Positions 42,437-51,839 of a DNA stretch of 64,000 nt are shown piece after piece. The DNA is taken from contig NZ_SNYR01000003.1 of NCBI RefSeq assembly GCF_004363175.1, positions 582,193-646,192 of the forward strand. Direction: 5' to 3'. Made by a program: the position numbers and the translations under genes. This DNA is from Maritalea mobilis (GTDB lineage Bacteria > Pseudomonadota > Alphaproteobacteria > Rhizobiales > Devosiaceae). Position 1 is the first letter of the stretch. Each line of letters begins with the position of its first letter. The notes below the pieces were generated by a model. That model did no database searches, was not told the DNA's origin, and saw only the letters and a program-made list of their open reading frames with translations.

Positions 42437-43905
42437 GCAAATTCTCCTTGCACAAACCAAGCTGGATTTTGTGGAGTATAGAACAACCAAAGACGCCGCC
42501 CCTGCTGTGTTTCAACCCGCCAATAATCTCGAAGTCCTTTGCGCCAATTATCATCTTGAACCCACCACTCTGGTGCAATTCGTTCAGGGCCGATGGACTT
42601 TTCGACTGCAAACATCATGCGTCGCCAGCGAAAATTAGATGGGGGGAATTGGCTCGTACCCTCAATAGGTTCAGGGGTGAAAAAGCTTAGTGGACGCGGC
42701 GGTGTTTTAGGCCACTCATGGACCGGCCGCGACCAGGCCGCAGGTGTAATAGAATAGCAACGCTCTGGCGCATGGCTGGATTGAGGTTGAAATCGCACAA
42801 TGTTTTCGATGCCGATACGACTGCCAATGCGCGTGATTAAGTCATCTAAGGCTTCATCATTTTTTACCGTGCGCGTGCCAATTTGCTCAACGGGAAGCGC
42901 TTCAACATCAATAGCCTTGAGGTGTATTTGGTCAATACCATAACCTGCATCAAGCTTTTCTACACTACGCTCAAAAAGCTTGAGCAGGCGGGCAGCGTCA
43001 CGCATAGGTCTAGCGAGTTTTAAGTCTGCATTTTCACTTGCTTGATCCACTTTTCGAATAATCAAACGTAGATGTCGTGCGCCATATTCAAACCGTTTTA
43101 GTTTTTTGGTGAGTTGCTCAAGCAATCTATCTAGAGCTGCCATCACGTCACTTTGTAGACCAATGGGATCAGGAAAGCTCATCCGAACGCCAAAGTGCGG
43201 CGGATCGCCTAGGGGCTTAATCTTTTCAGCTTGCCAGCCCAACGTCTGGTCAAGTCGTTCAAGGACATCAGGGGCAAAGCGATGGGTGATGGTTTTGCGA
43301 GGCAATGCTAGCATTTGCTCAATGGTATTGACGCCTAATCGTCTTAAACTTACCACATCTTTTTCGCTTAAGCGTAAGCTCGCAATCGGAAGGTCGCCAA
43401 TGGCTTTTATTGTTTGTTCGGGCGGCGCAATCATATCTTTTGAAGCATAATGACTAATCGCCCAAGCTGCGCCAATTGTGTCAGCAATGCCGATATGTAA
43501 CTCAAGGCCTGCGCGTGCAAGACGTGCACGCATTTGGTCAAGTATGTTCTGCTCACCACCAAATAAATGGGCGCAACCAGCTATGTCCAGCAGTAAGCCA
43601 TCACGGCCATCCACTCCAACCCAAGGAGAATACTGCCGTAACCATCTTGCTAGAGCGTATAAAAACCGTTGATCGGCCAGTGGATCCGCAACTTCACTGA
43701 TCAATTTAGGGTAAAAAGCGCGCGCATCTGAATAGCTCATTTCTGCATAAAGCCCGTGTGCAGTCGCCTCTTTATTTAAACAATAAAGACGGTCCGCATT
43801 TTGCTCGTGATAAACAAGAGCAAACGGAGCATTAACTGGTCTTTGGCGTAAAACGCGGTTGCTCGCTAGCTTCGGAAACCACAATGACACGACGCGATTT
43901 TGCAT
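42433..43905 (-). CDS. imuB: ImuB, inactive Y-family polymerase-like protein
   Basis: A 490-residue Y-family protein. The start at 43905 follows GGGAGG and lies 74 nt inside imuA, so the genes are strongly coupled. The N-terminal catalytic DxD region of DinB is replaced by SLWFPKLASNRV, while the fold is kept (DGRDGLLLDIAGCAHLFGGE; HIGIADTIGAAWA). ImuB lacks polymerase activity and bridges DnaE2 and the beta clamp. A long C-terminal region contains a Pro-rich segment (PKTPPRPLSFFTPEPIE). Confidence 0.93.
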   Translation of the reverse strand: MQNRVVSLWFPKLASNRVLRQRPVNAPFALVYHEQNADRLYCLNKEATAHGLYAEMSYSDARAFYPKLISEVADPLADQRFLYALARWLRQYSPWVGVDGRDGLLLDIAGCAHLFGGEQNILDQMRARLARAGLELHIGIADTIGAAWAISHYASKDMIAPPEQTIKAIGDLPIASLRLSEKDVVSLRRLGVNTIEQMLALPRKTITHRFAPDVLERLDQTLGWQAEKIKPLGDPPHFGVRMSFPDPIGLQSDVMAALDRLLEQLTKKLKRFEYGARHLRLIIRKVDQASENADLKLARPMRDAARLLKLFERSVEKLDAGYGIDQIHLKAIDVEALPVEQIGTRTVKNDEALDDLITRIGSRIGIENIVRFQPQSSHAPERCYSITPAAWSRPVHEWPKTPPRPLSFFTPEPIEGTSQFPPSNFRWRRMMFAVEKSIGPERIAPEWWVQDDNWRKGLRDYWRVETQQGRRLWLFYTPQNPAWFVQGEFA

Positions 43906-44419
43906 GCCAGCGCACCTCCCAACTCTTCAATGTTCCTGTTTTGTTCTTTATAAGCGACCAGCGCTGAAGAGTCGAGTCTGAAGAGTCGTATATAGGTTCG
44001 CAATGCCATCTGGTATGAGCTGCATTATTACCTGCATCATTTTGAACCATAAATAATCCAGGAATGTTTCCATCCTTTGCGGCAAGCTGTAACCGCCTTC
44101 CTTGACGAAAATCCAATGGTTCGGGCAGTTCAGCCACAATGAAACTCACTGCCCCCGACCGCAACGCGTCCTCGGCAGTGCCCAAAATTTCTGTTTGATC
44201 TTTACACTTCACCATAATAGCGCGTGCTGGATCATAAAAGGGAGTAAGGCCAAGTGGATGGAGTTGTTCGGATTGCCAGCGACTACGCGCCCATAATATG
44301 GGACCATCCAGCTGACCCGCCATCATCGCTGCAAAACCATAGCGCGACGGACCGCAAACCTCATGGGCACGGCCAGTCAAAAGTGGAAAGAAACACTTAA
44401 ATGATCGCTGTCTATTCAT
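43832..44419 (-). CDS. imuA: ImuA, RecA-like cofactor of the mutasome
   Basis: A 195-residue protein with the ImuA segments TGRAHEVCGPSRYGFAAMMAG and GPILWARSRWQSEQLHPLGL, then AVSFIVAELPEPLDFRQGRRLQLAA. It is shorter than usual, since many relatives have 30-50 more N-terminal residues. No ribosome binding site precedes the ATG at 44417-44419, and a LexA-like box ends three bases upstream. The transcript may therefore be leaderless, or a downstream start may be used. It is the first gene of the imuA-imuB-dnaE2 SOS cassette. Confidence 0.88.
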   Translation of the reverse strand: MNRQRSFKCFFPLLTGRAHEVCGPSRYGFAAMMAGQLDGPILWARSRWQSEQLHPLGLTPFYDPARAIMVKCKDQTEILGTAEDALRSGAVSFIVAELPEPLDFRQGRRLQLAAKDGNIPGLFMVQNDAGNNAAHTRWHCEPIYDSSDSTLQRWSLIKNKTGTLKSWEVRWHAKSRRVIVVSEASEQPRFTPKTS

Positions 44420-44421
44420 GA

Positions 44422-44436
44422 GAACAAAATAACAAC
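44422..44436 (-). promoter_or_regulatory. LexA-like box upstream of imuA
   Basis: On the minus strand the sequence reads GTTGTTATTTTGTTC, which is the alphaproteobacterial GTTC-N7-GTTC SOS box with a single mismatch in the first half. It is three bases from the imuA start codon, so it overlaps the expected -10 and transcription start. Confidence 0.65.
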
Positions 44437-44475
44437 AAAATTTGAATATGAAAAGAAAATACGGTTTTGGGGAAT

Positions 44476-44552
<77 letters not shown>

Positions 44553-44775
44553 GCCGGTGCGCCTTTGGGTGGGCAGTATTTGCCACGGCGCGAATGTGCC
44601 GGGAACTTAAACCAAGCCTTGGCTCGTGACAATGCTCAATTTCACCCATTTTGGGATAAATTTGGCGATTGCGCTTCACCATTTGAAATTTCGGGTTGAA
44701 TGGGCCGGGGGGGCAGGTAACATGAGCGCCTGATGGGCGAATCCCACATCGCTTCTATGGTTTGAAGGAAACAAA

Positions 44776-47628
44776 ATGCATCTCTTGCTGGTCGATGGCT
44801 CCACTTATATTTTTCGCGCTTACCACGCCTTGCCACCGCTGGCACGCAAGTCAGATGGGTTGCCTGTTGGCGCTGTGTCCGGCTTTTGCAATATGCTTTA
44901 TAAGTTGACGTTGGACTTTGAAGGCGAAGAAAACCCCACCCATATGGCGGTAATTTTCGACCATTCCGGCAAAAGCTTCCGCAATGATTTTTATCCTGAT
45001 TACAAAGCGCATCGGCCGCCGGCACCCGAAGATCTTGTGCCGCAATTTCCGTTGACACGGGATGCAACGCGGGCATTTGGCATTGCCTCAGTGGAGCAGG
45101 AAGGTTTTGAAGCGGATGATTTGATTGCCACTTATGCGCGCCAGGCCGAAGCCAAAGGCATGCGGGTGACGATTGTGTCGAGCGATAAGGATTTGATGCA
45201 ATTGGTGTCTGACAAGATCACCATGCTCGACACCATGAAAAACAAATGGATCAGCTTTGATGAGGTGCGCGAGAAATTTGGCTGCGGCCCAGACAAGGTG
45301 GTGGATATTCAATCGCTGGCAGGCGATAGCGTGGATAATGTGCCTGGCGTGCCGGGCATTGGCATTAAAACCGCGGCGCAATTGATCGAAGAATATGGCG
45401 ATTTGGATACGCTATTGGCGCGTGCAGGCGAAATTAAACAGAATAAGCGCCGCGAAAATTTGATCGAATTTGCGGATCAAGCGCGTGTGTCGCGCGATTT
45501 GGTGCGATTGAAAGAAGATGTGCCGGTGGACGTACCGCTGGACGATTTGACACGCCAACCCATCAACGCCAGCGATGTGATCCCCTTCCTGAAGGCGATG
45601 GAATTCACTACCATCACAAAACGGGTGGCGGCTGCCCTTGATGCAGACGCAGAAGAAATTGAAGCGGATGAAAGCCTGGCGGCGGATGAAAGTGAAGTGG
45701 AAGCTGCCGCAAGCGTACCTTCTGGCGAGCACACCCCACAAGGCTTGTTCGAAAAACGCTTGGCAGAAGTGCAGGCCATTCCGGTGGACCATGATAAATA
45801 TGAGATTGTCCGTACGCCCGACGCGCTGCAAAAATGGGTGGATGCCATTTGGGACAAAGGTCATGTGGCGATCGACACCGAAACTACAGGCCTTGATAAT
45901 CAGCAAGCGGATTTGGTGGGCATTTGTCTTGCGGTGGAGATGGGCGAGGGGTGCTATATCCCGCTGCAACACAAATCTGGCGAAGGCGATTTGTTGGGTG
46001 GCGGCATGGCGCCAGACCAGCTGCCATTGGCTGATGTGTTGAGTGCGCTAAAGCCCGTTTTGGAGGCGCGTTCAATCCTCAAAATCGGGCAAAATATGAA
46101 ATATGATATGGGCATGTTGATGCGCTATGGCATTGAAATGTCGCCCATAGATGACACCATGTTGATGTCCTATGTCACAGATGGCGCGCGCAATAATGGT
46201 ATGGACGCATTGTCTGAAAAATGGCTGGGCCATACCCCAATCAAGTTCACCGATTTGGCAGGCACCGGCAAAAAACAAAAGACCTTTGATTTGCTGGAGA
46301 TTGAAGCCGCAGCCAAATATGCGGCGGAAGATGCGGACATCACATTGCGCCTTTGGCATGTGCTGAAACAGCGCGTGGTGGCGGAAAAAGGCACAACTCT
46401 GTACGAAACTATTGAACGGCCACTGGTGCCCGTTTTGGCGCGGATGGAAGGGCGCGGCATTCACGTCAATCGGCAAATTTTAAGCCAATTGTCTGGCGAG
46501 TTTGCTCAACGCGCAGCAGCGCTGGAAGCAGAAGCGCACGAATTGGCGGGCGAGAAATTCAATGTCGGTTCGCCCAAGCAATTGGGTGATATTTTGTTTG
46601 GCAAAATGGAATTGCCGGGCGGCAAAAAAACCAAAACTGGCGCATGGCAAACCGGGGCTGGCGTGCTGGAAGATTTGGCGGCAGAAGGCAATGATTTGGC
46701 ACAAAAAGTGTTGGATTGGCGCGGCCTGTCTAAATTGAAATCAACTTACACAGATGCGCTGCCAGAATATATCAACCCGCATACGGGCCGGGTGCACACA
46801 TCTTACGCGCAAGCGGCGGTGGCCACCGGGCGACTATCCTCTTCTGATCCGAATTTGCAGAACATTCCGGTGCGCTCAGAAGATGGACGCAAAATCCGTA
46901 CGGCCTTTGTGGCTGAAAAAGGCAAGAAGCTAATCTCGGCTGACTATAGCCAAATCGAATTGCGGGTGCTCGCCCATATTGCGGACATTGACGCGCTGAA
47001 AAATGCCTTTTCCGACGGGTTGGACATTCACGCAATGACCGCCTCAGAAATGTTCAATGTGCCGATTGAGGGCATGGACCCGATGGTGCGACGGCAAGCC
47101 AAGGCCATTAATTTTGGCATCATTTATGGCATTTCCGCCTTTGGCTTGGCGAACCAGCTTGGCATCTCGCGCTCAGAAGCCAGCGACTATATCAAAACCT
47201 ATTTTGAGCGGTTCCCCGGCATTCAAGACTATATGAATGAGATGAAAAAGTTCGCGCATGATAAGGGCTATGTGGAAACGCTGTTTGGGCGCAAAGCCTT
47301 CTTCCCAGAGATCAACACCAAAAACCAAGGGCACCGCGCCTTTTATGAACGTGCGGCAATTAACGCCCCGATCCAAGGTACCGCGGCTGACATTATTCGC
47401 CGGGCGATGATCCGCATGGAAGCGGTGTTGCAGGAAAGCTCTGTGCCGGCAGATATGCTGCTGCAGGTGCACGATGAATTGATTTTTGAAGTGCCTGAAG
47501 AAGCGGCGAATGAAGCGATCCCGCTGATCCAAAAAGTCATGTGCGATGCGCCACAACCCGCCGTTCAACTCAGCGTGCCGCTCGAAGTGGATGCACGCGC
47601 CGCCGACAATTGGAATGACGCGCACTAA
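44776..47628 (+). CDS. polA: DNA polymerase I
   Basis: A 950-residue enzyme; AAGGAA precedes the ATG. The N-terminal 5'-3' exonuclease domain (MHLLLVDGSTYIFRAYHALPP; EGFEADDLIATYA; SLAGDSVDNVPGVPGIG) is followed by a 3'-5' exonuclease with the active DxE motif (VAIDTETTGL). The polymerase domain contains SADYSQIELRVLAHI and RRQAKAINFGIIYG with the closing VHDELIFE. All three activities appear intact. A spacer rich in Asp/Glu/Ala (residues about 295-320) links the first two domains. Translation is monocistronic apart from a small gene 74 bp downstream. Confidence 0.97.
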   Translation: MHLLLVDGSTYIFRAYHALPPLARKSDGLPVGAVSGFCNMLYKLTLDFEGEENPTHMAVIFDHSGKSFRNDFYPDYKAHRPPAPEDLVPQFPLTRDATRAFGIASVEQEGFEADDLIATYARQAEAKGMRVTIVSSDKDLMQLVSDKITMLDTMKNKWISFDEVREKFGCGPDKVVDIQSLAGDSVDNVPGVPGIGIKTAAQLIEEYGDLDTLLARAGEIKQNKRRENLIEFADQARVSRDLVRLKEDVPVDVPLDDLTRQPINASDVIPFLKAMEFTTITKRVAAALDADAEEIEADESLAADESEVEAAASVPSGEHTPQGLFEKRLAEVQAIPVDHDKYEIVRTPDALQKWVDAIWDKGHVAIDTETTGLDNQQADLVGICLAVEMGEGCYIPLQHKSGEGDLLGGGMAPDQLPLADVLSALKPVLEARSILKIGQNMKYDMGMLMRYGIEMSPIDDTMLMSYVTDGARNNGMDALSEKWLGHTPIKFTDLAGTGKKQKTFDLLEIEAAAKYAAEDADITLRLWHVLKQRVVAEKGTTLYETIERPLVPVLARMEGRGIHVNRQILSQLSGEFAQRAAALEAEAHELAGEKFNVGSPKQLGDILFGKMELPGGKKTKTGAWQTGAGVLEDLAAEGNDLAQKVLDWRGLSKLKSTYTDALPEYINPHTGRVHTSYAQAAVATGRLSSSDPNLQNIPVRSEDGRKIRTAFVAEKGKKLISADYSQIELRVLAHIADIDALKNAFSDGLDIHAMTASEMFNVPIEGMDPMVRRQAKAINFGIIYGISAFGLANQLGISRSEASDYIKTYFERFPGIQDYMNEMKKFAHDKGYVETLFGRKAFFPEINTKNQGHRAFYERAAINAPIQGTAADIIRRAMIRMEAVLQESSVPADMLLQVHDELIFEVPEEAANEAIPLIQKVMCDAPQPAVQLSVPLEVDARAADNWNDAH

Positions 47629-47648
47629 CGTCTAACGCCACCGAATTG

Positions 47649-47693
47649 CCACTTTGAGGGCATAGCAAAATTTGCACACGCCCCTCAAAGTGG
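47649..47693 (+). terminator. Strong nested hairpin after polA
   Basis: CCACTTTGAGGG (47649-47660) and CCCTCAAAGTGG (47682-47693) form a 12-bp perfect stem. The loop contains a further small GCAAA-A-TTTGC hairpin. It ends 10 bases before the next ATG and has no T-run, so it may act on translation of the small gene as well as on polA mRNA ends. Confidence 0.6.
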
Positions 47694-47702
47694 AACGAAA
47701 CC

Positions 47703-47909
47703 ATGACAAAATCATACATTCTCGCACCTTTGGTCCTGCTCGGCCTAGCCGTTGCATCTTATGTGGCTGAAGCGGTGCTTTACGGTGGTCGACTGGATGA
47801 AAACAACGTTGTGCAAGAAAGCTTTTTCTTGCCGCTTACTTTTATTTTGATCGCATTGGCCATTGTCAGCTTTGTTGGCCTCGGCGCCCGTCAAATGCTC
47901 AAAAAATAG
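47703..47909 (+). CDS. Small membrane protein resembling DUF3955
   Basis: A 68-residue protein with two hydrophobic helices (about residues 5-24 and 41-60) joined by a polar loop YGGRLDENNVVQESFFL. The loop and spacing recall DUF3955 proteins. A GGAA box lies 8 bases upstream, partly next to the hairpin after polA. The function is unknown. It sits directly downstream of polA and converges with a beta-lactamase-like gene. Confidence 0.6.
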   Translation: MTKSYILAPLVLLGLAVASYVAEAVLYGGRLDENNVVQESFFLPLTFILIALAIVSFVGLGARQMLKK

Positions 47910-47934
47910 CCCGAGCTGATGGTGCAGCCCGGGC
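47901..47934 (-). terminator. Terminator of the beta-lactamase-like gene
   Basis: Read on the minus strand, GCCCGGGCT and AGCTCGGGC pair around GCACCATC (one mismatch) and are followed by TATTTTTT. It overlaps the stop of the small plus-strand gene. Confidence 0.8.
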
Positions 47935-47941
47935 GGTAGAT

Positions 47942-49108
47942 TTAGTCGCAATTGCTGGCAGTTTTAAGCGTGTCCTCAAGGCCGAATAGATAGAAGCTCG
48001 CGGCGAAAAACTCATTCACCATATCTTCTTCGGGTTCGCCATTGAGCAACAACACGACCCCGCGTTTCCAATCGCGATTGTAAATCGCGAACGTCACCGC
48101 GCCGGGGTCGCCACCTGTGTGACCCCAAAAGGTTGTGCGCTCGGGCAATGGCCCTTTCAGGCGAAACTTCTCTAAAAATAGCCCATAGCCTTTTTCATCG
48201 CCCACATTCAGGCCTGCATATAGCTGCTGAAAATGCTCGGCGTCCAAAATGGTTTCGCCGTTGAAGCTACCTTCATTGATCATCATGCCCAAAAACGCGG
48301 AAAAATCTGAAATGGAAGACCGCAAGCCACCATCTGGCCAACTGGCCAAGCTGTAAGGACGGTTGGGATTGAAACCGGCCAGGGGCGCATCATAATAGGG
48401 GCGGGCCAACTCACCATCTTTAAAGTCGCCTAAATGCCAATGGGTATTTTTCATGCCCAGCGGATTAAACACGCGTTCTTCTGTCAATTGGTCATAGGGC
48501 ATCTTTGTCGCTTGTGATACGGCATAGGCAGCAAGGGATGAGCCAATATTGCTGTAATGATATTGGCCAGGCTGTACAAAGTTGGCTGCCGCATCAAATT
48601 GAGTGCCGTTCGGGCTGAGATAGTCCGCCAAATAAACATCAAGCGGCATCGGGTGATCTTCATCTTGATGATAAGTGTTGGTGGAATAGTAAAACGACTC
48701 CCGGTCATTTATCCCGGCGCGATGCTGGGCCAAATCGGCAAAAGTCATGTTTTCTCCGTTTGGTGCCCCAATATTGAAGTTCACATAATCAGCGATCTTT
48801 TGATCGATTTGCAACTCACCGCGCGCAGCGGCTTGCATCATGCTTACGCCAATCAGCATTTTGGACGTTGAGCCAAGGGTGAAGGCTGTTTCGCCAGTTA
48901 CTTTTTGCGCAGCTTCTAAATCGGCATAGCCGAAGCACAGTTTGCCAATTGCGCCTTCAGGCCCCACCAATGCCATCGCGGCACCGGGGATCTCTTGCGC
49001 CACCAGCATGTTCTCAAATTCAGATTTCAGGGCCGAAAACTCGTCATCCGCCCATGCAGGGGTCAAACTGCTGCTCAGCAGCATGCCTGCCATGATCCAC
49101 CTAATCAT
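47942..49108 (-). CDS. Serine hydrolase of the beta-lactamase/D-Ala carboxypeptidase (class C-like) family
   Basis: A 388-residue secreted protein. The start at 49108 follows AAAGGAG and gives a signal peptide ending SLTPAWA. Catalytic motifs are SxxK in GSTSKM, YxN in YHYSNIG and HxG as GHTGGD, in the order of the S12 serine hydrolases. The C-terminal part FWGHTGGDPGAVTFAIYNRD is typical of esterase or peptidase members, so antibiotic resistance should not be assumed. It acts in the periplasm. An AT-rich region (49140-49205) upstream probably holds its promoter. Confidence 0.87.
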   Translation of the reverse strand: MIRWIMAGMLLSSSLTPAWADDEFSALKSEFENMLVAQEIPGAAMALVGPEGAIGKLCFGYADLEAAQKVTGETAFTLGSTSKMLIGVSMMQAAARGELQIDQKIADYVNFNIGAPNGENMTFADLAQHRAGINDRESFYYSTNTYHQDEDHPMPLDVYLADYLSPNGTQFDAAANFVQPGQYHYSNIGSSLAAYAVSQATKMPYDQLTEERVFNPLGMKNTHWHLGDFKDGELARPYYDAPLAGFNPNRPYSLASWPDGGLRSSISDFSAFLGMMINEGSFNGETILDAEHFQQLYAGLNVGDEKGYGLFLEKFRLKGPLPERTTFWGHTGGDPGAVTFAIYNRDWKRGVVLLLNGEPEEDMVNEFFAASFYLFGLEDTLKTASNCD

Positions 49109-49229
49109 TTCGCACTCCTTTGATGATGGAGGCTTAGAAATAAGTGCAAACAAAATTTGTTCAAGTGAAATTTAAAAGATAAAAAATTAAAATAATACTT
49201 TAATTTAATTCTGGCGTGCGTTAGATGTG

Positions 49230-49658
49230 CTAGTCGGCAGGAAATGTGCCTTCATAATAAATCATCTGGCTCCCCTGCAGCGCTTGGCTGCGGTAAAAGC
49301 CGTTGGCTTCATCATTGTCCAACTCGGTTGCAACCCAATAGCTTTGTGCGCCATGGGCTTGCCCCCATTTGAGGGTTGCGTCGAACAATGATGTGGCGAT
49401 GCCCTTGCGCTTTTGGGTGGGCGCAACACCCAAATTATCAATGTAAAGCACGGGCGGTTCATCAGGGCTGAAATGCAAAATGGCGCGGATTTGGCCAACC
49501 ACCAGATGGTCCAATTCGGCAACAGCCATAAAATGCCCGTCCTGCGCGCAAAATGCGTCCAGATATTGAGGGTGAATTGGGGCGTCAAAAACATCAGGCG
49601 CCACTGCATCCAATAGGTTCATGTTGGCGTGATTGATGATGTGAATATCTATGCCCAT
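49230..49658 (-). CDS. GNAT N-acetyltransferase
   Basis: A 142-residue acetyltransferase of the GNAT fold. The acetyl-CoA binding region is VLYIDNLGVAPTQKRKGIATSLFDA (Q/RxxGxA as KRKGIA), preceded by AVAELDHLVVGQIRAILHF and followed by YWVATELDNDEANGFYRS. It is distantly reminiscent of the AAC(3)-I-like GNAT group, but general GNAT function is all that can be claimed. It is divergent from a secreted protein gene across 97 bp. Confidence 0.8.
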   Translation of the reverse strand: MGIDIHIINHANMNLLDAVAPDVFDAPIHPQYLDAFCAQDGHFMAVAELDHLVVGQIRAILHFSPDEPPVLYIDNLGVAPTQKRKGIATSLFDATLKWGQAHGAQSYWVATELDNDEANGFYRSQALQGSQMIYYEGTFPAD

Positions 49659-49755
49659 TGTTGCCTCCTGCTATCTACAGCATTGCGCAAACTTGAAACC
49701 CATTCAATCACCCCCATATCTGACCAACTTCATGCAATCCGGAGGCGGGGACCCC

Positions 49756-50559
49756 ATGCGCGGAAATCAATTCACGAAAAAGACAGTTATGCTGGCGAGC
49801 ATTTGCGCCGCCATATTGATGCCTAATGTGGCGCAAGCCGAGATGAACCAGGTAGGCACCATCTACCATTATGAGCGTTCAAATCATGATGGCAGCTTGC
49901 CTGAACATATTGCGGTCTATTACGCGGCGCGGGGCGAAGTTGAGGTGTATAAGGCGCAGGAAAAATGCACCAATGCCGCCTTTGTCCATGCGAAGATGGA
50001 CCCGGAAACCGGGGTTGCTTCAACCATCACAGGTGCGCGGCTATTGCCCGATGCAGAGCATATGGATTTCGCCTTTCTCACTTATGATGAGATGGCTAAA
50101 GAGCTTTCAATTCGGGTTGACTTGCCCAACATGCCGGTGATCGAAAAGTCCACAAAAATCGCGCATACGCCGTGGCATCTCTATGATTTTGATTTTGCCA
50201 GCCTCACCATTGCCCACCAATTTGCCAAAGACCCAAAAGCAGATTTCTCATTTGGCTTGCCGTTATTATTGGCTGATCCAAGTTTGGAGCAGCCGTTGAC
50301 GGACTTGGGCACCATCGAGGCGCAGCGTGATGAAAGCTACACGGCAGCATCCCATCGTTTTGTTTTGAATTTTGCTGGTAACGAAGAGCAGGTTGGCGAG
50401 TTGATCTTTAACCCGCTTTACGGCCATTTGGAATTTGCAAAGCTCAATATGCCAAACCATTTGGGCTACGAAAATTTTAAGCTGGATCTATTGTCGACCC
50501 AAAAAGCCGGCGAGAAAGGCTGGCATGCCTTCCTCACCGATCATTTTAAAGGTTGTTAG
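49756..50559 (+). CDS. Secreted protein of unknown function (DUF6134-like)
   Basis: A 267-residue exported protein. The ATG at 49756 follows GGAGGCGG and gives a signal peptide ending MPNVAQA. The mature part is beta-rich (VGTIYHYERSNHDGSLPEHIAVYYA; VEVYKAQEKCTNAAFVHAKMD; TPWHLYDFDFASL) without transmembrane helices. Two cysteines are present. I do not recognise the family with certainty; it recalls hypothetical proteins with a DUF6134 label. It overlaps the convergent MFS gene by 4 bp. Confidence 0.7.
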   Translation: MRGNQFTKKTVMLASICAAILMPNVAQAEMNQVGTIYHYERSNHDGSLPEHIAVYYAARGEVEVYKAQEKCTNAAFVHAKMDPETGVASTITGARLLPDAEHMDFAFLTYDEMAKELSIRVDLPNMPVIEKSTKIAHTPWHLYDFDFASLTIAHQFAKDPKADFSFGLPLLLADPSLEQPLTDLGTIEAQRDESYTAASHRFVLNFAGNEEQVGELIFNPLYGHLEFAKLNMPNHLGYENFKLDLLSTQKAGEKGWHAFLTDHFKGC

Positions 50560-51839
50560 CTGGCGGCTAGCTCAGCCCGCCGTGCGGCGAGCTTGGGCTG
50601 CAGTGCCAGATACAGCGCTGAAATGGCAAAACAATAAATGGCATTGCCCCAGCTTTGCTGCGCCAGATTGATATTGGCGTCGATCAACATGCCGGAAATA
50701 CCTGGCCCGGCAGCAGAGGCAAACACCATGCCCGCAATGGCCAAGGCCCGGATGCCGCCAATATGGGCTGTGCCATAAATCTCCGCCCACAAGGCCCCAG
50801 CGACAGAAGGGGCCATGCCGCCAGAAAAGGCGACAAAGATGAAGAATAGGGGGATGGCCCATTGGGCGTTAAAGCTGGCCATCACCAAGCTGGCAATGCC
50901 CATCGGCACCAAAAAGAAGGGCAAAAGCCGGAACGCGCCAAACCGGTCCACCAAAAAGCCTGTGACCAACGCCATGGTCACATTGGTGGCTGACATAAGC
51001 GGCAGCCATGCGGTGTAGGTCAGCACCGACCAACCTTTAATCTCCACCAAATGCGCTTGATGGAAGAAGTAAATCGTGGCCAAGGCAGGCAAGGTCATCG
51101 CGCCAAACACCAGCAGATAAAAAAGCGGGTCTTTAAGCACATTGGCACGGGTCCAAAATTCGCCCGTCACTTTGCCTTCTTCTTCCCCATCGGGGTTCAC
51201 CTCACCACGCGCTTTCGCCCGTTTGCCATCCGGTGGGTCGCGCAGCAGGAAGGTGATGATCGGGATAAAGACGACAATCAGAATCGCGGCTGCAGCAATC
51301 CAAACATTACGCCATCCGATCGCCAAAATTCCCACTGTGACGGAGAAAGGCAAAATGGCTTCGCCAAGCGTGTAGCCCATTTGCGAGAAGGCCAGCGCCC
51401 GCCCGCGAAAGCGATTGAACCAGCGTGCCATGGCCGTTTGCGCCACATGGGGCAACATGCCTTGCCCAAAAAAGCGCAAGCCAAACAGTGCAAACACCAG
51501 CACCACCAAATTACCAACTTGCGACATAATCAGGGTCATCACTGCAAGGCCAACCAAACAGATAATGCCCAAAAGGCGCGGACCAATCCGGTCAGCCAGA
51601 TTGCCGACAATGGAAATCAAAATCGCGCTGGCCAAGGTGGCGAGCATATAAAGCTGACCGAATTGACCATCGGTCAGATTAAAGAAACTGCGAATCTCAG
51701 TGTTGAATTGAGCGATAAAAATCGTCTGACCGCCCATGGAGGCGAAGGTCATCATAAAGCCAGCGCCGATCCATTGCACTTGCCGTCGATTAAGGTCCCG
51801 CAGCGGCGGGCTGGGAGAGATAAGAGACATTTGAATCAC
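50556..51839 (-). CDS. MFS transporter
   Basis: A 427-residue membrane protein with about 12 predicted helices. The signature loop between helices 2 and 3 is GNLADRIGPRLLG. The central cytoplasmic loop is charged (DGKRAKARGEVNPDGEEEGK), and the second half has GFLVDRFGAFRLLPF. The start may be the first ATG at 51839 or the one three codons on. The substrate is unknown. It is divergent from a cell-wall hydrolase gene. Confidence 0.85.
   Translation of the reverse strand: MIQMSLISPSPPLRDLNRRQVQWIGAGFMMTFASMGGQTIFIAQFNTEIRSFFNLTDGQFGQLYMLATLASAILISIVGNLADRIGPRLLGIICLVGLAVMTLIMSQVGNLVVLVFALFGLRFFGQGMLPHVAQTAMARWFNRFRGRALAFSQMGYTLGEAILPFSVTVGILAIGWRNVWIAAAAILIVVFIPIITFLLRDPPDGKRAKARGEVNPDGEEEGKVTGEFWTRANVLKDPLFYLLVFGAMTLPALATIYFFHQAHLVEIKGWSVLTYTAWLPLMSATNVTMALVTGFLVDRFGAFRLLPFFLVPMGIASLVMASFNAQWAIPLFFIFVAFSGGMAPSVAGALWAEIYGTAHIGGIRALAIAGMVFASAAGPGISGMLIDANINLAQQSWGNAIYCFAISALYLALQPKLAARRAELAAS

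Noticed and set aside
43832-43905. Possible frameshift between imuA and imuB
   Set aside because: Both genes are complete with their own motifs, and a GGGAGG precedes the imuB start. The 74-bp overlap is a true coupling overlap.
47942-49108. Class C beta-lactamase
   Set aside because: SxxK, YxN and HxG are shared by many S12 esterases and peptidases, and no AmpC-type context exists.
49230-49658. Aminoglycoside resistance acetyltransferase
   Set aside because: Only the general GNAT fold and a loose resemblance are visible. Nothing in sequence or context supports resistance.
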